The notes beneath the pieces were generated by a model that searched no databases, was not told the origin of the DNA, and saw nothing but the letters and a program-made list of their open reading frames with translations. The translations under genes and the position numbers were made by a program. DNA of 64,000 nt. Source: Cephalotus follicularis. Lineage: Eukaryota > Streptophyta > Magnoliopsida > Oxalidales > Cephalotaceae. Of this stretch, positions 22,655 to 33,138 are shown one piece after another. The stretch is taken from positions 18,356-82,355 of the forward strand of contig BDDD01006648.1 of the NCBI GenBank assembly GCA_001972305.1, given 5' to 3'. The number at the start of each line of letters is the position of its first letter. Position 1 is the first letter of the stretch.

Positions 22655-23867
22655 TGTTAGGTTAGGGGTGTCCCTGTATGCCACGATATGGCTTGTTGGT
22701 TGTACATATACACTCTTGATTTATACAATTCTGAATTCCATTCATATTTCATGTGCATATTTATTTATTGGCAAGGCTATATGGATCATCCCAACAAATC
22801 AAAAGGAACAGAATAATTATTCCTAATTAACTGTATGTCATATAGGGCCCTGTCACATCAAAAGGGTTGGATCTCGTGCCAATTAGGCTATGAGAATGAG
22901 GTCCTTACTCCCTATGACAAACCGTTCCAAGTCATAGGTTCACTTTCTTTGGGCCATTGATGAACCGCGAAGACTTGTCACGTTAAGCTTGCTCCCGGGT
23001 TAGCAGTGGAGGATGGTTATCTCGTAGCCATTTAGGTTTATCCCTAAAACTAAATGTGAGATGTATGCTAGAGAGCGTGACACTGAACAGACCCACCAAT
23101 AGGAAACCTATTTGGATAGTCAATACCCAATGTCAATAGGATTCCTATGGTCTTGGTAGTGTATAGTCTATGGTGACAAGTAGGTCTATAGCCTGCGTTG
23201 TCTCCTTTGACCAGAGCGGCTGGCATGTATTGTGTGGTGATTGCTTGACTTTGATTTCTGCCTTCTCCAGCACTAGTCACGTACTGGAAAAATGGTTGTC
23301 TTTGGGTCTTGTGGGAGCTACATTGAGATGTATGGGTGAGTGCGCAATAGGGGATCGTCACACCCGAGCTAAGGGTGACCGACTCTATTTATCTATGTAA
23401 GTTGAAAACTTAAAAGTCCTGATCAGGCATAGGTGAACTGAGAATGAGATGTTCCCATGGGAGGTCTACCGATAGTCTCAGTGCGATCATAGATTCATAG
23501 TTATCGCAGCAATACTAGGTGTGACATTCATCAAAACACTAGGTTGTGATCAGAGCCAAGTATGACGAGGGAAACATGACACATATACCGATGACTGGAT
23601 AAAGCCACTGGCTATTCGGACCATGATTAATAGACGTGGTAATACACGGATCCTGGGAGTGACTGGCGCTCACACCGGGGTTGTTTTGGTAGTCGGTGAC
23701 TATCAGAATAGTCATACCAGATATCAGGGTGTACTGGAAATTTATCATCATACCGGAGAACGACAGGCTTTCAGGTCCTGCCTGACTTTGAACAGGTTGA
23801 TATGTGACGGGACACATATCATTTAGTGAAAGGACAACATCAGGGAAGATGTTGCTTTGCTAGTGAG
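22655..23867 (+). mobile_element. C3 3' LTR, left part
   Basis: It begins TGTTAGGTTAGGGGTGTCCC and matches the reverse complement of 17965 down to about 16750. It stops at 23868, where the G1 LTR starts. Confidence 0.85.
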
Positions 23868-24039
23868 TGTAACGCCCGTAATTTTCATGTACTGTAATTT
23901 CACAATGTAATTGTACCTTATTTGTGGAATTAATAAAATGATGGATTTTTCCAAATTTGATGATGTTTTCCAGAACTATAATGATGTTGTTTTTAATCGA
24001 GTATACACTTGGAAGTGTGGTTACTTGGCAAATAAACTG

Positions 24040-24195
24040 GAGGCAGTCGACTGGCACGGGAGACCAGCCGACTGGATGACTGCTTGTGGAGGCAGTCGAC
24101 TGGTGGGATGAACCAGTCGACTAGCCAACTGTCGTGACACTTGGCAACAAACTGCCAGGCGAACAGCTGACTGCCAGGGAAAGGCAGCTGACTGG
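24040..24195 (+). repeat. CAGTCGACTG palindrome cluster, U3 side of the G1 LTR
   Basis: Six units stand within 150 bp; the first (24044-24053) and third are perfect 10-bp palindromes, the rest have one or two changes such as CAGCCGACTG and CAGCTGACTG. The cluster ends about 240 bp before the TATA-like word. Confidence 0.85.
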
Positions 24196-25009
24196 ATCAT
24201 GCTCTATTTTATTGTATGTGGCAGAAATCACATGTTACAACTGACATTGGAAGTAGAGGCCATCTGTGCTTCATGCAGCCAAATGGATGGAAGGAGAGGA
24301 CACCTGTGCATCATCCAAAACTACATGGGGCAGAGAAATCAGACCTGTGAGTGTATGCATGCATGTGAATGGGAGAGGGTGGCATTTAGTGCCATGTGAG
24401 GAGTGAAGGAAGAAAAGAAGGAAGGACTCTGCATAAAAAGATTCCACCCATCCTCTCTCGTACTAGTACTGAAAACTTAGAGAACCAGGGAGAATTGTAA
24501 GAGAAACCACAAGAAAAGAGGGAAGAGGAGTGTTTTTCCATTATTGAAGCTTGGAGATCAAGGTTGGAACTGTCCTTGGAGCTGCTGGGCTCGGAGTTGG
24601 AGCTTCTGGAGAGCTCAGAACGTCACTGATTGGAACGAAAAGAGGTGGACTTACAGATTCCTAACTTGGAATCAAAGGTAGGGGAAGTTGTAATGGCATT
24701 TTGAGTTTAAACTTACTGCATGTTCCATGATTCGAAATGCCTGGTTTCGTGAGTTGTAGCCAATGAATTTTGAATGTGGTTGCTACTGTTTTCAACTACT
24801 CTGCCTGCCTACTGAGAATCAATGTGATTATTGTACATACATGTTGAACCTTATATGGCTTTGGCTTGCATGATGGAATGAATGTTGGATAAACTGTTAT
24901 ATGGATGATACGACAACCTGTAGTTGTATCCCTGTCCTAGAGCCTGAATTATCTGCTTACCATGATCCGTTGGAGTAGATAGATCGATTTGTATGCCACT
25001 GGTTCGCAG

Positions 25010-25275
25010 AGCAACCGACTGTCGAAGGAAGAAAGTCGACTACTCAATTAGACCAGTCGACTGCCAATGGAAAGCAGTCGACTGCTCATACTTCATACTG
25101 CCCAGAAATGGTAACCTGGGAAACGTTCTCGTATGAGTGTACTGTAACAGTCAACTATTGAAGAACAACAGAAGACTGCCTAATGGACAGTCGACTGGTA
25201 GAAGGAACCAGTCGACTACTGATACTGCTCAACCCAGAACAGTCGACTGGTAAGGATTCCAGCCGAATGGTTGGA
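25010..25275 (+). repeat. CAGTCGACTG palindrome cluster, transcribed side of the G1 LTR
   Basis: About ten units stand at 25014-25270. They are separated by irregular 15-50 bp spacers and often lie as close pairs. The copy in the 3' LTR (29900-30160) is conserved. Confidence 0.85.
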
Positions 25276-26558
25276 CTGCTGTTTGCCTAAAAAGATGCGA
25301 AACGATCCCGGTTCCTGCTAGGATGCATTTGAGCATTTGTATGCATTGCATATATACTATTTACTGCCTGTTTGTACTGCTTGTACTCAAATTATGATTT
25401 CTAATGTGTTGTTACTTTAGAAATGCATATGTGAATTGAGACTGCTATTTTGAGTATAAACGAATATTGATATCGTATTTTCAAACATCTTTGGAAAGCG
25501 ATTTCCACTACTGAAACTGTTTAAAGATATTTTCTACTGAAAATGCAATATTTCAAATGTTGTCACTTTTGAAACATTTTGGAAATAACCTGCCTGTTGT
25601 GGATCTAAACGATCACTACTGTCCTGTTTACTGTACTGTTACTGCTTGAATTCTCTGTTTGCTCTGTGAATTGTTATGTGTTTGTGCTTGAGCCACTAGC
25701 TGCATGGCGGAGGCTGCCAGCGCCGGTTAGTGGTAGGGTTGACCTAGGGGCCAGGAGTATGGCTGGGTAACTCACTGTACTGTTGCCTCGCTCGGTTGCC
25801 TGAAGTAGGGACCGGAGTAGGAGTGTAGCGTGGGGCCAGGAGTTGACGGCGTTACACATACTGCCTGTTGTTGTGGTCCTATATGGACATCCTGTACTGC
25901 CTGTTAGTCCTTCTCGGACATTACTGTGCTTGATGATGTAGCCATGGCCGGGCTACTACTGTACTGTTTCTGCATACATATATTTTCTTATATATGTACC
26001 CACTGATATTTTACCGTACTGTTAAATATATATTTTTTCATATATATATAAACTGGAATTTCTACTGTACTGCATCATCCATGCATCCATATCATGACAT
26101 GCATTTAATTTTAAACCCGAACTACTTTTATGACTTAGCCGAGTGAGGACAAAGGCTAACCCCCTACTTTATAGATTGACGCAGTGGACCTGTTGGATTG
26201 GCATGGACGAAGAGCATGTATTATGTTGTTCTAGTTTTACTATTCTCCTGTTGTGTAATAACTGAGTTGTTAAGGAGTTTCTGATGTATCGTTCTTATGG
26301 ATGTAACTTGTGATGGATTTAAACTTGTACTGTGGATCACGCTCCGTTTTGCGGGCGATTAACAATATTGGACTTGTTGGGTAGCGTGTAGTATGGGATG
26401 CACGCTATGGATTTTACAGCTTATGGATATTTTATGCTTCCGCAACTGATTTCTGGTTTAAAGTTTAAATTTTATGGTTTTTAAATGAGCTGTATTTATG
26501 TGTTAATTGCCCTTACTGCTTAAATGTTACCTTCTCTTTAAAAGGGGTGTGACAAGCG

Positions 26559-26570
26559 TGGTATCAGAGC
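26559..26570 (+). other. G1 primer-binding site
   Basis: TGGTATCAGAGC, complementary to the initiator tRNA(Met) 3' end, lies four bases after the LTR end. Confidence 0.9.
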
Positions 26571-26633
26571 ATATTCCATATATGCTTAGCTAGGATATTT
26601 TCCTTAGCAATTGATGAATTATTTCCTAAAGTC

Positions 26634-28292
26634 GTGACTGGCCGTCATCCTTCTTATAGGAAAATGGACCGAAGGAGAACTCGAGCTAGGGCTAGAGCTG
26701 CTGAAGCTAATGCCCCTGAGGAAGCTAATATTCCGCAAGGGATGAATATTCCCCAAGACGACAGAGATCCAATGGCCCGAATTGTGGACTATTTTCAGCA
26801 ACAGATGGCCTTTAATAGGGCTAATGCGGAGGAGATGCACCAGCACTACGCGCAATCTCGACCACAACATAGGGCTCCCGACCTTTGCCCGGGGGAGGAT
26901 GGTACCCAGTTTGGGAGAGATATTGAGAAGTTCATGAGGTTGAATCCACCCAGATTCAAGGGAGAACTTGATGCTACTGTTGCTGAGAGATGGCTGCAAG
27001 ACCTGGAGAAGATCTTTGAAGCGATGGACTGTACTGATGCTCAGAAGGTGAAGTTTGCTGTATACCGCCTATGGGGCGAGGCCACTCATTGGTGGGAAAT
27101 GGTTAAAGAAAAATGGGAATCACAAAGACTGGACAGTACTTGGGACAGATTCCAGACGGAGTTCTTGGAGACTTATGTTCCGCATATTGAGCAAGAGCGA
27201 CGAGAGACTGAGCTTTTGGAGTTGCGACAGGGTGAGATGACTGTGGCTGAGTATCAAGCAAGGTTCATGGAGCTGGCCAGACATTCACCTTATCTGGTAG
27301 CTGATGAATCGAAGAAGATACGGAGATTCCTGAGAGGTTTGCGACCGGATCTTCGGTCAAGGATTAGAGCTATGGAGCTGAGGACTTTTGTGGAGATTGC
27401 TCAGAAAGCCAGACTGTTGGAGATGATATCCAGTGAGGACTGGGCTGAGAGAGCTCACGCACAGCAGAGTAAACAGAGTCCTACACAGTCCCGACCAGAA
27501 TCATCGAAATGGCAAGATGGTGGTTCTCCGACGAAGTCGTCTAAGAACAAGACTCAACAGACAGCTTCGCAGGGTACTCCTAGCCAAGGGAGTAATGCTA
27601 GATCCGGAGGTTGCTATTACTGTGGTCGTACCGGTCACCAACAGAAAGAATGCTGGAGGTTCAATGGCTGGTGTTTGAGGTGCGGGGCACCTGGTCATTC
27701 AGTGAAAGATTGTCAAAAGAGTTCTGCTACAGCGCCTACAGGGTCGGGGAGTAGTAGCGGTGCGGCTGCGGGACCCTCACAGAGGAAGGACACCGGCAAG
27801 GGCATCGCAAAAGGTAGAGTTTTTGTACTTGCTCAGACAGAGGTTCCAGAGTCGACTTCTGTTGTTGGAGGTACTCTGTATATATATGGTTTTTTTGCTA
27901 GAGTATTGATGGACTCTAGAGCATCGCATTTCTTTATATCTGCACATTTTACATCTTGCTTAGATATCACCCCTGACTGCATGTCTTATATACTTGATAT
28001 GAGCACACCGATTGGGACTTCTATGTATACTGACTCGGTATATAGGAGTTGTGAGATGTCTATGGCAGGCATTCCCTTGTATGCAGATTTGATTGTGCTG
28101 CCTATTCGTGACTTCGATGTTATATTAGGGATGGATTGGCTATCGGCACACCGTGCTCGTATGGATTGCTACCATAAGACTGTGGATTTTTGTCTGCCCG
28201 ACGGAACAACTTTTCAGTTCGAGGGAGACAAGGGGTTCTCGACACCGCTCATATCTTTTATTCGAGCATCGAGATACCTGGAGAAAGGATGA
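26634..28292 (+). pseudogene. G1 Gypsy gag and protease
   Basis: This is one long open frame (552 codons; a second in-frame ATG at 26664 starts the basic 'MDRRRTRARARAAEA'). Residues about 95-260 form the retrotransposon gag domain ('AERWLQDLEKIFEAMDC', 'FAVYRLWGEATHWWE', 'FLRGLRPDLRSRI'). Two CCHC zinc knuckles follow (CYYCGRTGHQQKEC, CLRCGAPGHSVKDC, about residues 325-365). A retropepsin-like domain then ends in 'FDVILGMDWLSAH'. It encodes the capsid and processing enzyme of the element, within a broken element. Confidence 0.9.
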
Positions 28293-28343
28293 GAGGGATA
28301 CCTGGCATATGTAATTGATCGCAGGAAGGAGAAAAGTTTAAAC

Positions 28344-28708
28344 TTGGAGGAAATTCCTGTTGTGTGTGAATTTCCAGATGTGTTCCCTGCTAACTTGGGG
28401 TCCTTACCACCGAAGAGGAGTATGGAGTTCGTTATAGATCTTGTTCCTGGAATGGCTCATATCTCTAAATCACCCTATCGGATGGCTCCTGCTGAGTTGC
28501 GAGAGCTGAAGCTACAGTTACAAGACCTTATTGATAAGGGTTTTGTTAGACCCAGTGTTTCTCCATGGGGTGCGCCTGTGATGTTTGTCAAGAAGAAGGA
28601 TGGGTCGATGAGACTATGCATCGATTACAGAATGTTGAACAAGACAACTATCAAGAACAAGTATCCTTTACCCCACATTGAGGATTTGTTTGATCAGTTG
28701 CAAGGATC
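28344..28708 (+). pseudogene. G1 Gypsy reverse transcriptase, front part
   Basis: '[16 protein letters not shown]', '[17 protein letters not shown]', '[17 protein letters not shown]' and '[14 protein letters not shown]' are the typical start of a Ty3/Gypsy RT. The sequence then passes to the element's 3' end. Confidence 0.9.
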
Positions 28709-28740
28709 GAGGTGTTTTGAATTTCGAGGACGAAATTCTT

Positions 28741-28756
28741 TTGAAGGAGGGGTGGA
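28741..28756 (+). other. G1 polypurine tract
   Basis: A purine-rich run, GAAGGAGGGGTGGA, stands immediately before the second TGTAACGCCC at 28757. Confidence 0.8.
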
Positions 28757-30435
28757 TGTAACGCCCGTAATTTTCATGTACTGTAATTTCACAATGTAAT
28801 TGTACCTTATTTGTGGAATTAATAAAATGATGGATTTTTCCGAATTTGATGATGTTTTCCTGATCTATAATGATGTTGTTTTTAATCGAGTATACACTTG
28901 GAAGTGTGGTTACTTGGCAAATAAACTGGAGGCAGTCGACTGGCACGGGAGACCAGCCGACTGGCTGACTGCTTGTGGAGGCAGTCGACTGGTGGGATGA
29001 ACCAGTCGACTGGCCAACTTTCGTGACACTTGGCAACAGACTGCAAGGCGAACAGGCGACTGCCAGGGAAAGGCAGCCGACTGGATCATGCTCTGTTTTA
29101 TTGCATGTGGCAGAAATCACATGTTACAACTGACATTGGAAGTAGAGGCCATCTGTGCTTCATGCAGCCGAATGAATGGAAGGAGAGGACACCTGTGCAT
29201 CATGCAAAACTTCATGGGGCAGAGAAATCAGACCTGTGAATGTGTGCATGCATGTGAATGGGAGAGGGTGGCATTTAGTGCCATGTGAGGAGTGAAGGAA
29301 GAAAAGGAGGAAGGACTCTGCATAAAAATGTTCCACCCATCCTCTCTCGTACTAGTACTGAAAAGTTAGAGAACCAGGGAGAATTATAAGAGAAACTACA
29401 AGAAAAGAGGGAAGAGGAGTGTTTTTCCATTATTGAAGCTTGGAGCTCAAGGTTGGAACTATCCTTGGAGCTGCTAGGCTCGGAGTTGGAGCTTCTGGAG
29501 AGCTCAGAACGTCACTGATTGGAACGCAAAGAGGTGAACTTACAGATTCCTAACTTGGAATCAAAGGTAGGGGAAGTTGTAATGGCATTTTGAGTTTAAA
29601 CTTACTGCATGTTCCATGATTCGAAATGCCTGGTTTCGTGAGTTGTAGCTACTGAATTTTGAATGTGGTTGCTACTGTTTTCAACTGCTCTGCCTGCCTA
29701 CTGAGAATCAATGTGATTATTGTGCATGCATGTTGAATCTTATATGGCTTTGGCTTGCATGATGGAATGAATGTTGGATAAACTGTTATATGGATGATAC
29801 GACAACCTGTAGTTGTATCCATGTCCTTGAGCCTGAATTATCTGCTTACCATGATCCGTTAGAGTAGATAGATCGATTTGTATGCCACTGGTTCGCAGAG
29901 CAGCCGACTGTCGAAGGAAGACAGTCGACTACTCAATTAGACCAGTCGACTGCCAATGGAAAGCAGTCGACTGCTCATACTTCATACTACCCAGAAATGG
30001 TAACCTGGGAAACGTTCTCGTATGAGTGTACTGTAACAGTCGACTGTTGAAGAACAACAGCCGACTGCCTAATGGACAGTCGACTGGTAGAAGGAACCAG
30101 TCGACTATTGATACTGCTCGACCCAGAACTGTCGACTGGTAAGGATTCCAGCAGACTGGTTGGACTGCTGTTTGCCTAAAACGATGCGAAACGATCTCGG
30201 TTCCTGCTAGGATGCATTTGAGCATTTGTATACATTGCATATGTACTGTTTACTGCCTGTTTGTACTGCTTGTGCTCAAATTATGATTTCTAATGTGTTG
30301 TTACTTTAGAAATGCATATGTGAATTGAGACTGCTATTTTGAGTATAAACGAATATTGATATCGTATTTTCAAACATCTTTGGAAAGCGATTTCCACTAC
30401 TGAAACTGTTTAAAGATATTTTCTACTGAAAATGC
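28757..30435 (+). mobile_element. G1 3' LTR, left 1.68 kb
   Basis: It aligns with 23868-25546 with scattered substitutions. After CTGAAAATGC at 30435 the sequence switches to the reverse-strand gag of G2. Confidence 0.9.
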
Positions 30436-32188
30436 GCCACCAGATGGGACCCCTCCAGAGATGGTGTGGATCACACCCTTGGGCTGCTACTCCTCTTTCT
30501 GCTGCAAAGCTTCTTCTCTACACTCCCTTCTTCCCTGGGGAGCATCTCTGTCAACGTATTTTCTTAGATGACCTTTGCGGATTAGGTCCTCTATTTGATT
30601 CTTCAAGTGCTTGCACTCTTCCGTATCATGCCCGTGATCACGGTGATACCGGCAATACTTGTTCGAGTTCCTCTTCTCCGTCGGGGATATCAATGGGGCT
30701 GGCCAGTGGAAAGGGACCTTGTCCTTCTCCACCACCAGTATCCTGGTCTGCGTCTCCATGAGAGGGGCAAAGTTGTTGTAATTGGAAATTGGTGTTCCCC
30801 TTTTTGGTGACTCCTCTCTCCTTGAGAGTTTGTGCCATCTTTAGTCAGCTTTGACCTCTCATTTCTCTTCTGTTTCTTCCCTGGAGCACTTCGCGAGTGC
30901 TCCTCTTTCTCCACCTGTTGACCCGACCAGGAAGTCTTCTGCTTCCTAGCCTCCATAACCTCCTCTGCATTGACATACTTCTCTGCTCTTCTCAGGAGGT
31001 CTGCCATGTCCAGAGCAGGCTTCCTCATGAGAGAAAAGGTAAAAGGTGAGTTGTCTTTTAACCCACTGTTCAGCGTTGCCAAGGCAAAATATGGCTCCAA
31101 ATCCTTCACCATCAAAGACTCCTTGTTGAATCTGGTGAGGTAGTCTCTGAGGGATCATTCTTCCCCTACACCACGTTGATCAGATGGTTCGAGTTCTTCC
31201 TCTGGGTGGTACTGTTGAGAAACTTGGTGACGAACATCTCCGTGAACTGTTTGAAGTTCGCCACCGAATTTGGGGGAAGCGTGGAATACCACGTATGGGC
31301 TGCATTTGTAAGAGTTACCGGGAGTCCTCGATAAAGCACAACATCGGAAGCTTGGTGTACCAGCATGATTTGGGAATAATAGCGCACATGCTGGATTGGG
31401 TCCGTGGACCTGTCGTAGTCATTAAGATTCAGGAACCAGAATCCTCTTGGGATTCGCTCCCTCATTATCTCAGATGTGAAGGGCATGCAATTTATATTTC
31501 GTACCTCAGACAGGTACCCCTTCGAGTGCTCGGATCCCCTGAGCCTCCTCTCCATCTCGGTAAACCTTATCTTCATGGTCTACTCGATATCCTCTATGTT
31601 CCTAGTCTTGCTAGAAACCTGTGACTGCACTGCTAGCGTGGCCGAGTAGTACGACCTACTCCTCGGTCGGGTCTCAGTCCTTCATGAGGCATAAGATCTT
31701 GCTCAAGTCTCCTCCTCATTCACTATGTAATCCTCTTCTATCAGATCTTGCTCTGGAAGGTCTTGTTGGGGATTATAGCTATAATCCCTAGCGCTCGTTG
31801 ACTACGCCCTCAGAGATGTATTAATCTCAGACCGCCTCGAAGGATGGATGCCCTTCTCGGCGTGTTTCGCCTGGCCCCTTGGGGCTGTTGTACTTACGTG
31901 GCTGGTCTGCTCGGCCCAGCATGATCTTCAAGGGCTGGTCGGCTTGGTCCAGCCTGATTTTGGTTGGCCAAGTTATTTGCCAGCAGAGTTGTAAGCCTCC
32001 CCATTTCATGGAGAAGCTAGTTGAATTTCTCACCAGTGATGCGAGCTTGCTCTGGAGCTTGTCCAGAAGCAGGAGCTTGACTATCAGCGACGGCTTGGCT
32101 GCCTACAGCCGTGGAGTTGGTGATTCTTCTCGAAGGCATGGTTCAGAAACTTTTTGTTGCGTTTCCTACAGACGGCGCAAACTATTGA
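30436..32188 (-). pseudogene. G2 Ty3/Gypsy gag, reverse orientation
   Basis: Reverse-strand parts are a retrotransposon gag domain ('FTSEIMRERIPRGFWF', 'DPIQHVRYYSQIM', 'TNAAHTWYSTLPPNS', 'FKQFTEMFVTKF') at about 31576-31166, a 'DLLRRAEKYVNAEE' segment near 31000, and a cysteine/histidine segment ('YCRYHRDHGHDTEEC') near 30660. This type accompanies Tat/Athila-like Gypsy elements. Broken in several places; only the 5' half is present. Confidence 0.8.
32171..32182 (-). other. G2 primer-binding site
   Basis: On the reverse strand the sequence reads TTTGCGCCGTCTG, close to the TGGCGCCGTCTG-type site common in Tat-like plant Gypsy elements. It lies just inside a presumed LTR end at 32189. Confidence 0.55.
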
Positions 32189-32700
32189 TGTTGAAATCAA
32201 CACCACAACAGTCCTCTACATATAAAGGTTTGATTTATAGAGGAAAACGCACCGGATGCTCCGAGGATGGTGTATGATTAGTGTTTGATGATCCTCTCTG
32301 CACAAAAGAAGCAAACTAAACGAAGGTCCATGAGGTATTACTCTTGGGGACTCTCCGATGCTTAAGTTAGATGGTGGCAGAGAAGATATAATAAGGTTCT
32401 TTAAGTCTCAGGTTGACCGATATGTGTAAAGTGTTTCGTTGTGGTATTTATAAGATCACTTCGTTGTAACTGTTTCCCCACAATCAGGTTATATTACGGA
32501 GATGATTATTGTACCCCTATAAAACAGTCGAGAATTTCGTCCGATCCCTTATTTGGCGCTCAAGCGTTAATTGTGCGTTATCACTTTGGATTATATCTGG
32601 ACCAATCACGTGTTTATCGCTCTAAAGGACACATGACTGAATCACCATTGTCGCTCTAGATGACACATGACTGAATCTCCAAATGACACATGATAATTTA
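32189..32700 (-). mobile_element. G2 5' LTR, outer end uncertain
   Basis: The inner end is placed at TGTTGAAATC (32189) next to the primer site. The outer end is not marked by a clear CA plus target duplication and is given only approximately. Confidence 0.4.
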
Positions 32701-33138
32701 TTTGACATCATTACTATCCCATCGAATGAGTAAATAGTTCACAATCACCTAAAAGAAGTCTTAGAGATCATCTTCTAGTGTTCTACTATAGAAATTTGAG
32801 TATATCTAGAATGCCAATCCATAAAAGTAGATTTTTGTGATTAGATCCGATCCAAGCTTTATTAAGATTTCTAAAATAAATGCATATTCCTATTTTACCA
32901 TTTTTTTAATTACAAACAATATTTAGTATTTTTTTTCACTTCAATTTCCTTTATCCAAACACAGTCTTTAAGATTTTCGATAATTGCAAAATCCATGTGG
33001 TCGAAGATTGTACAATCGTAGTGCAGCAGAAGATTCAGAATCCTAAATTCAGATCCGCATTATTCCCGAGAAAATTCCCCAAAGATTCCCTGCTTTTCTA
33101 GCACCAAAGAGACCATTAAGATTTATTTTTTTCACATC
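32701..33138 (+). other. 5' flank of the GDT1-like gene
   Basis: AT-rich sequence with no coding potential seen. It must hold the promoter and 5' UTR of the gene starting at 33139. No element is convincing enough to name. Confidence 0.4.

Larger units (their letters stand above)
17966..23867 (+). mobile_element. C3 Copia copy with 3' LTR
   Basis: The order is leader, gag, protease, integrase, RT, RNase H, polypurine tract and 3' LTR. Its own 5' LTR is not present: at 17965/17966 the leader meets the outer edge of the C2 LTR. The right end is cut by the G1 LTR at 23868. Broken, with roughly ten visible breaks in the coding part. Confidence 0.85.
23868..26554 (+). mobile_element. G1 5' LTR, 2687 bp
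   Basis: It runs from TGTAACGCCCG to GGGGTGTGACA and is followed by the primer site. A TATA-like word (GCATAAAAAG) lies at 24431-24440. Clusters of CAGTCGACTG palindromes lie at 24040-24195 (upstream) and 25010-25275 (downstream). 'CCGAGTGAGGACAAAGGC' near 26140 is the block shared with the solo LTR at 1022-4007. Confidence 0.9.
23868..30435 (+). mobile_element. G1 Ty3/Gypsy element with long LTRs and short interior
   Basis: The order is 5' LTR 23868-26554, primer site 26559-26570, gag-protease 26634-28292, a piece of RT 28344-28708, polypurine tract 28741-28756, and 3' LTR 28757-30435. Only gag, protease and the front of RT are recognisable, so this is a broken copy. The two LTRs differ at roughly 58 sites over 1.68 kb by eye (about 3.5%). 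With usual plant rates that suggests one to three million years, an inference only. Confidence 0.9.

Noticed and set aside
24040-25275. Regularly recurring short repeats as a CRISPR array
   Set aside because: Units are 10-18 bp, spacers vary widely, the setting is a plant LTR and no cas genes exist.
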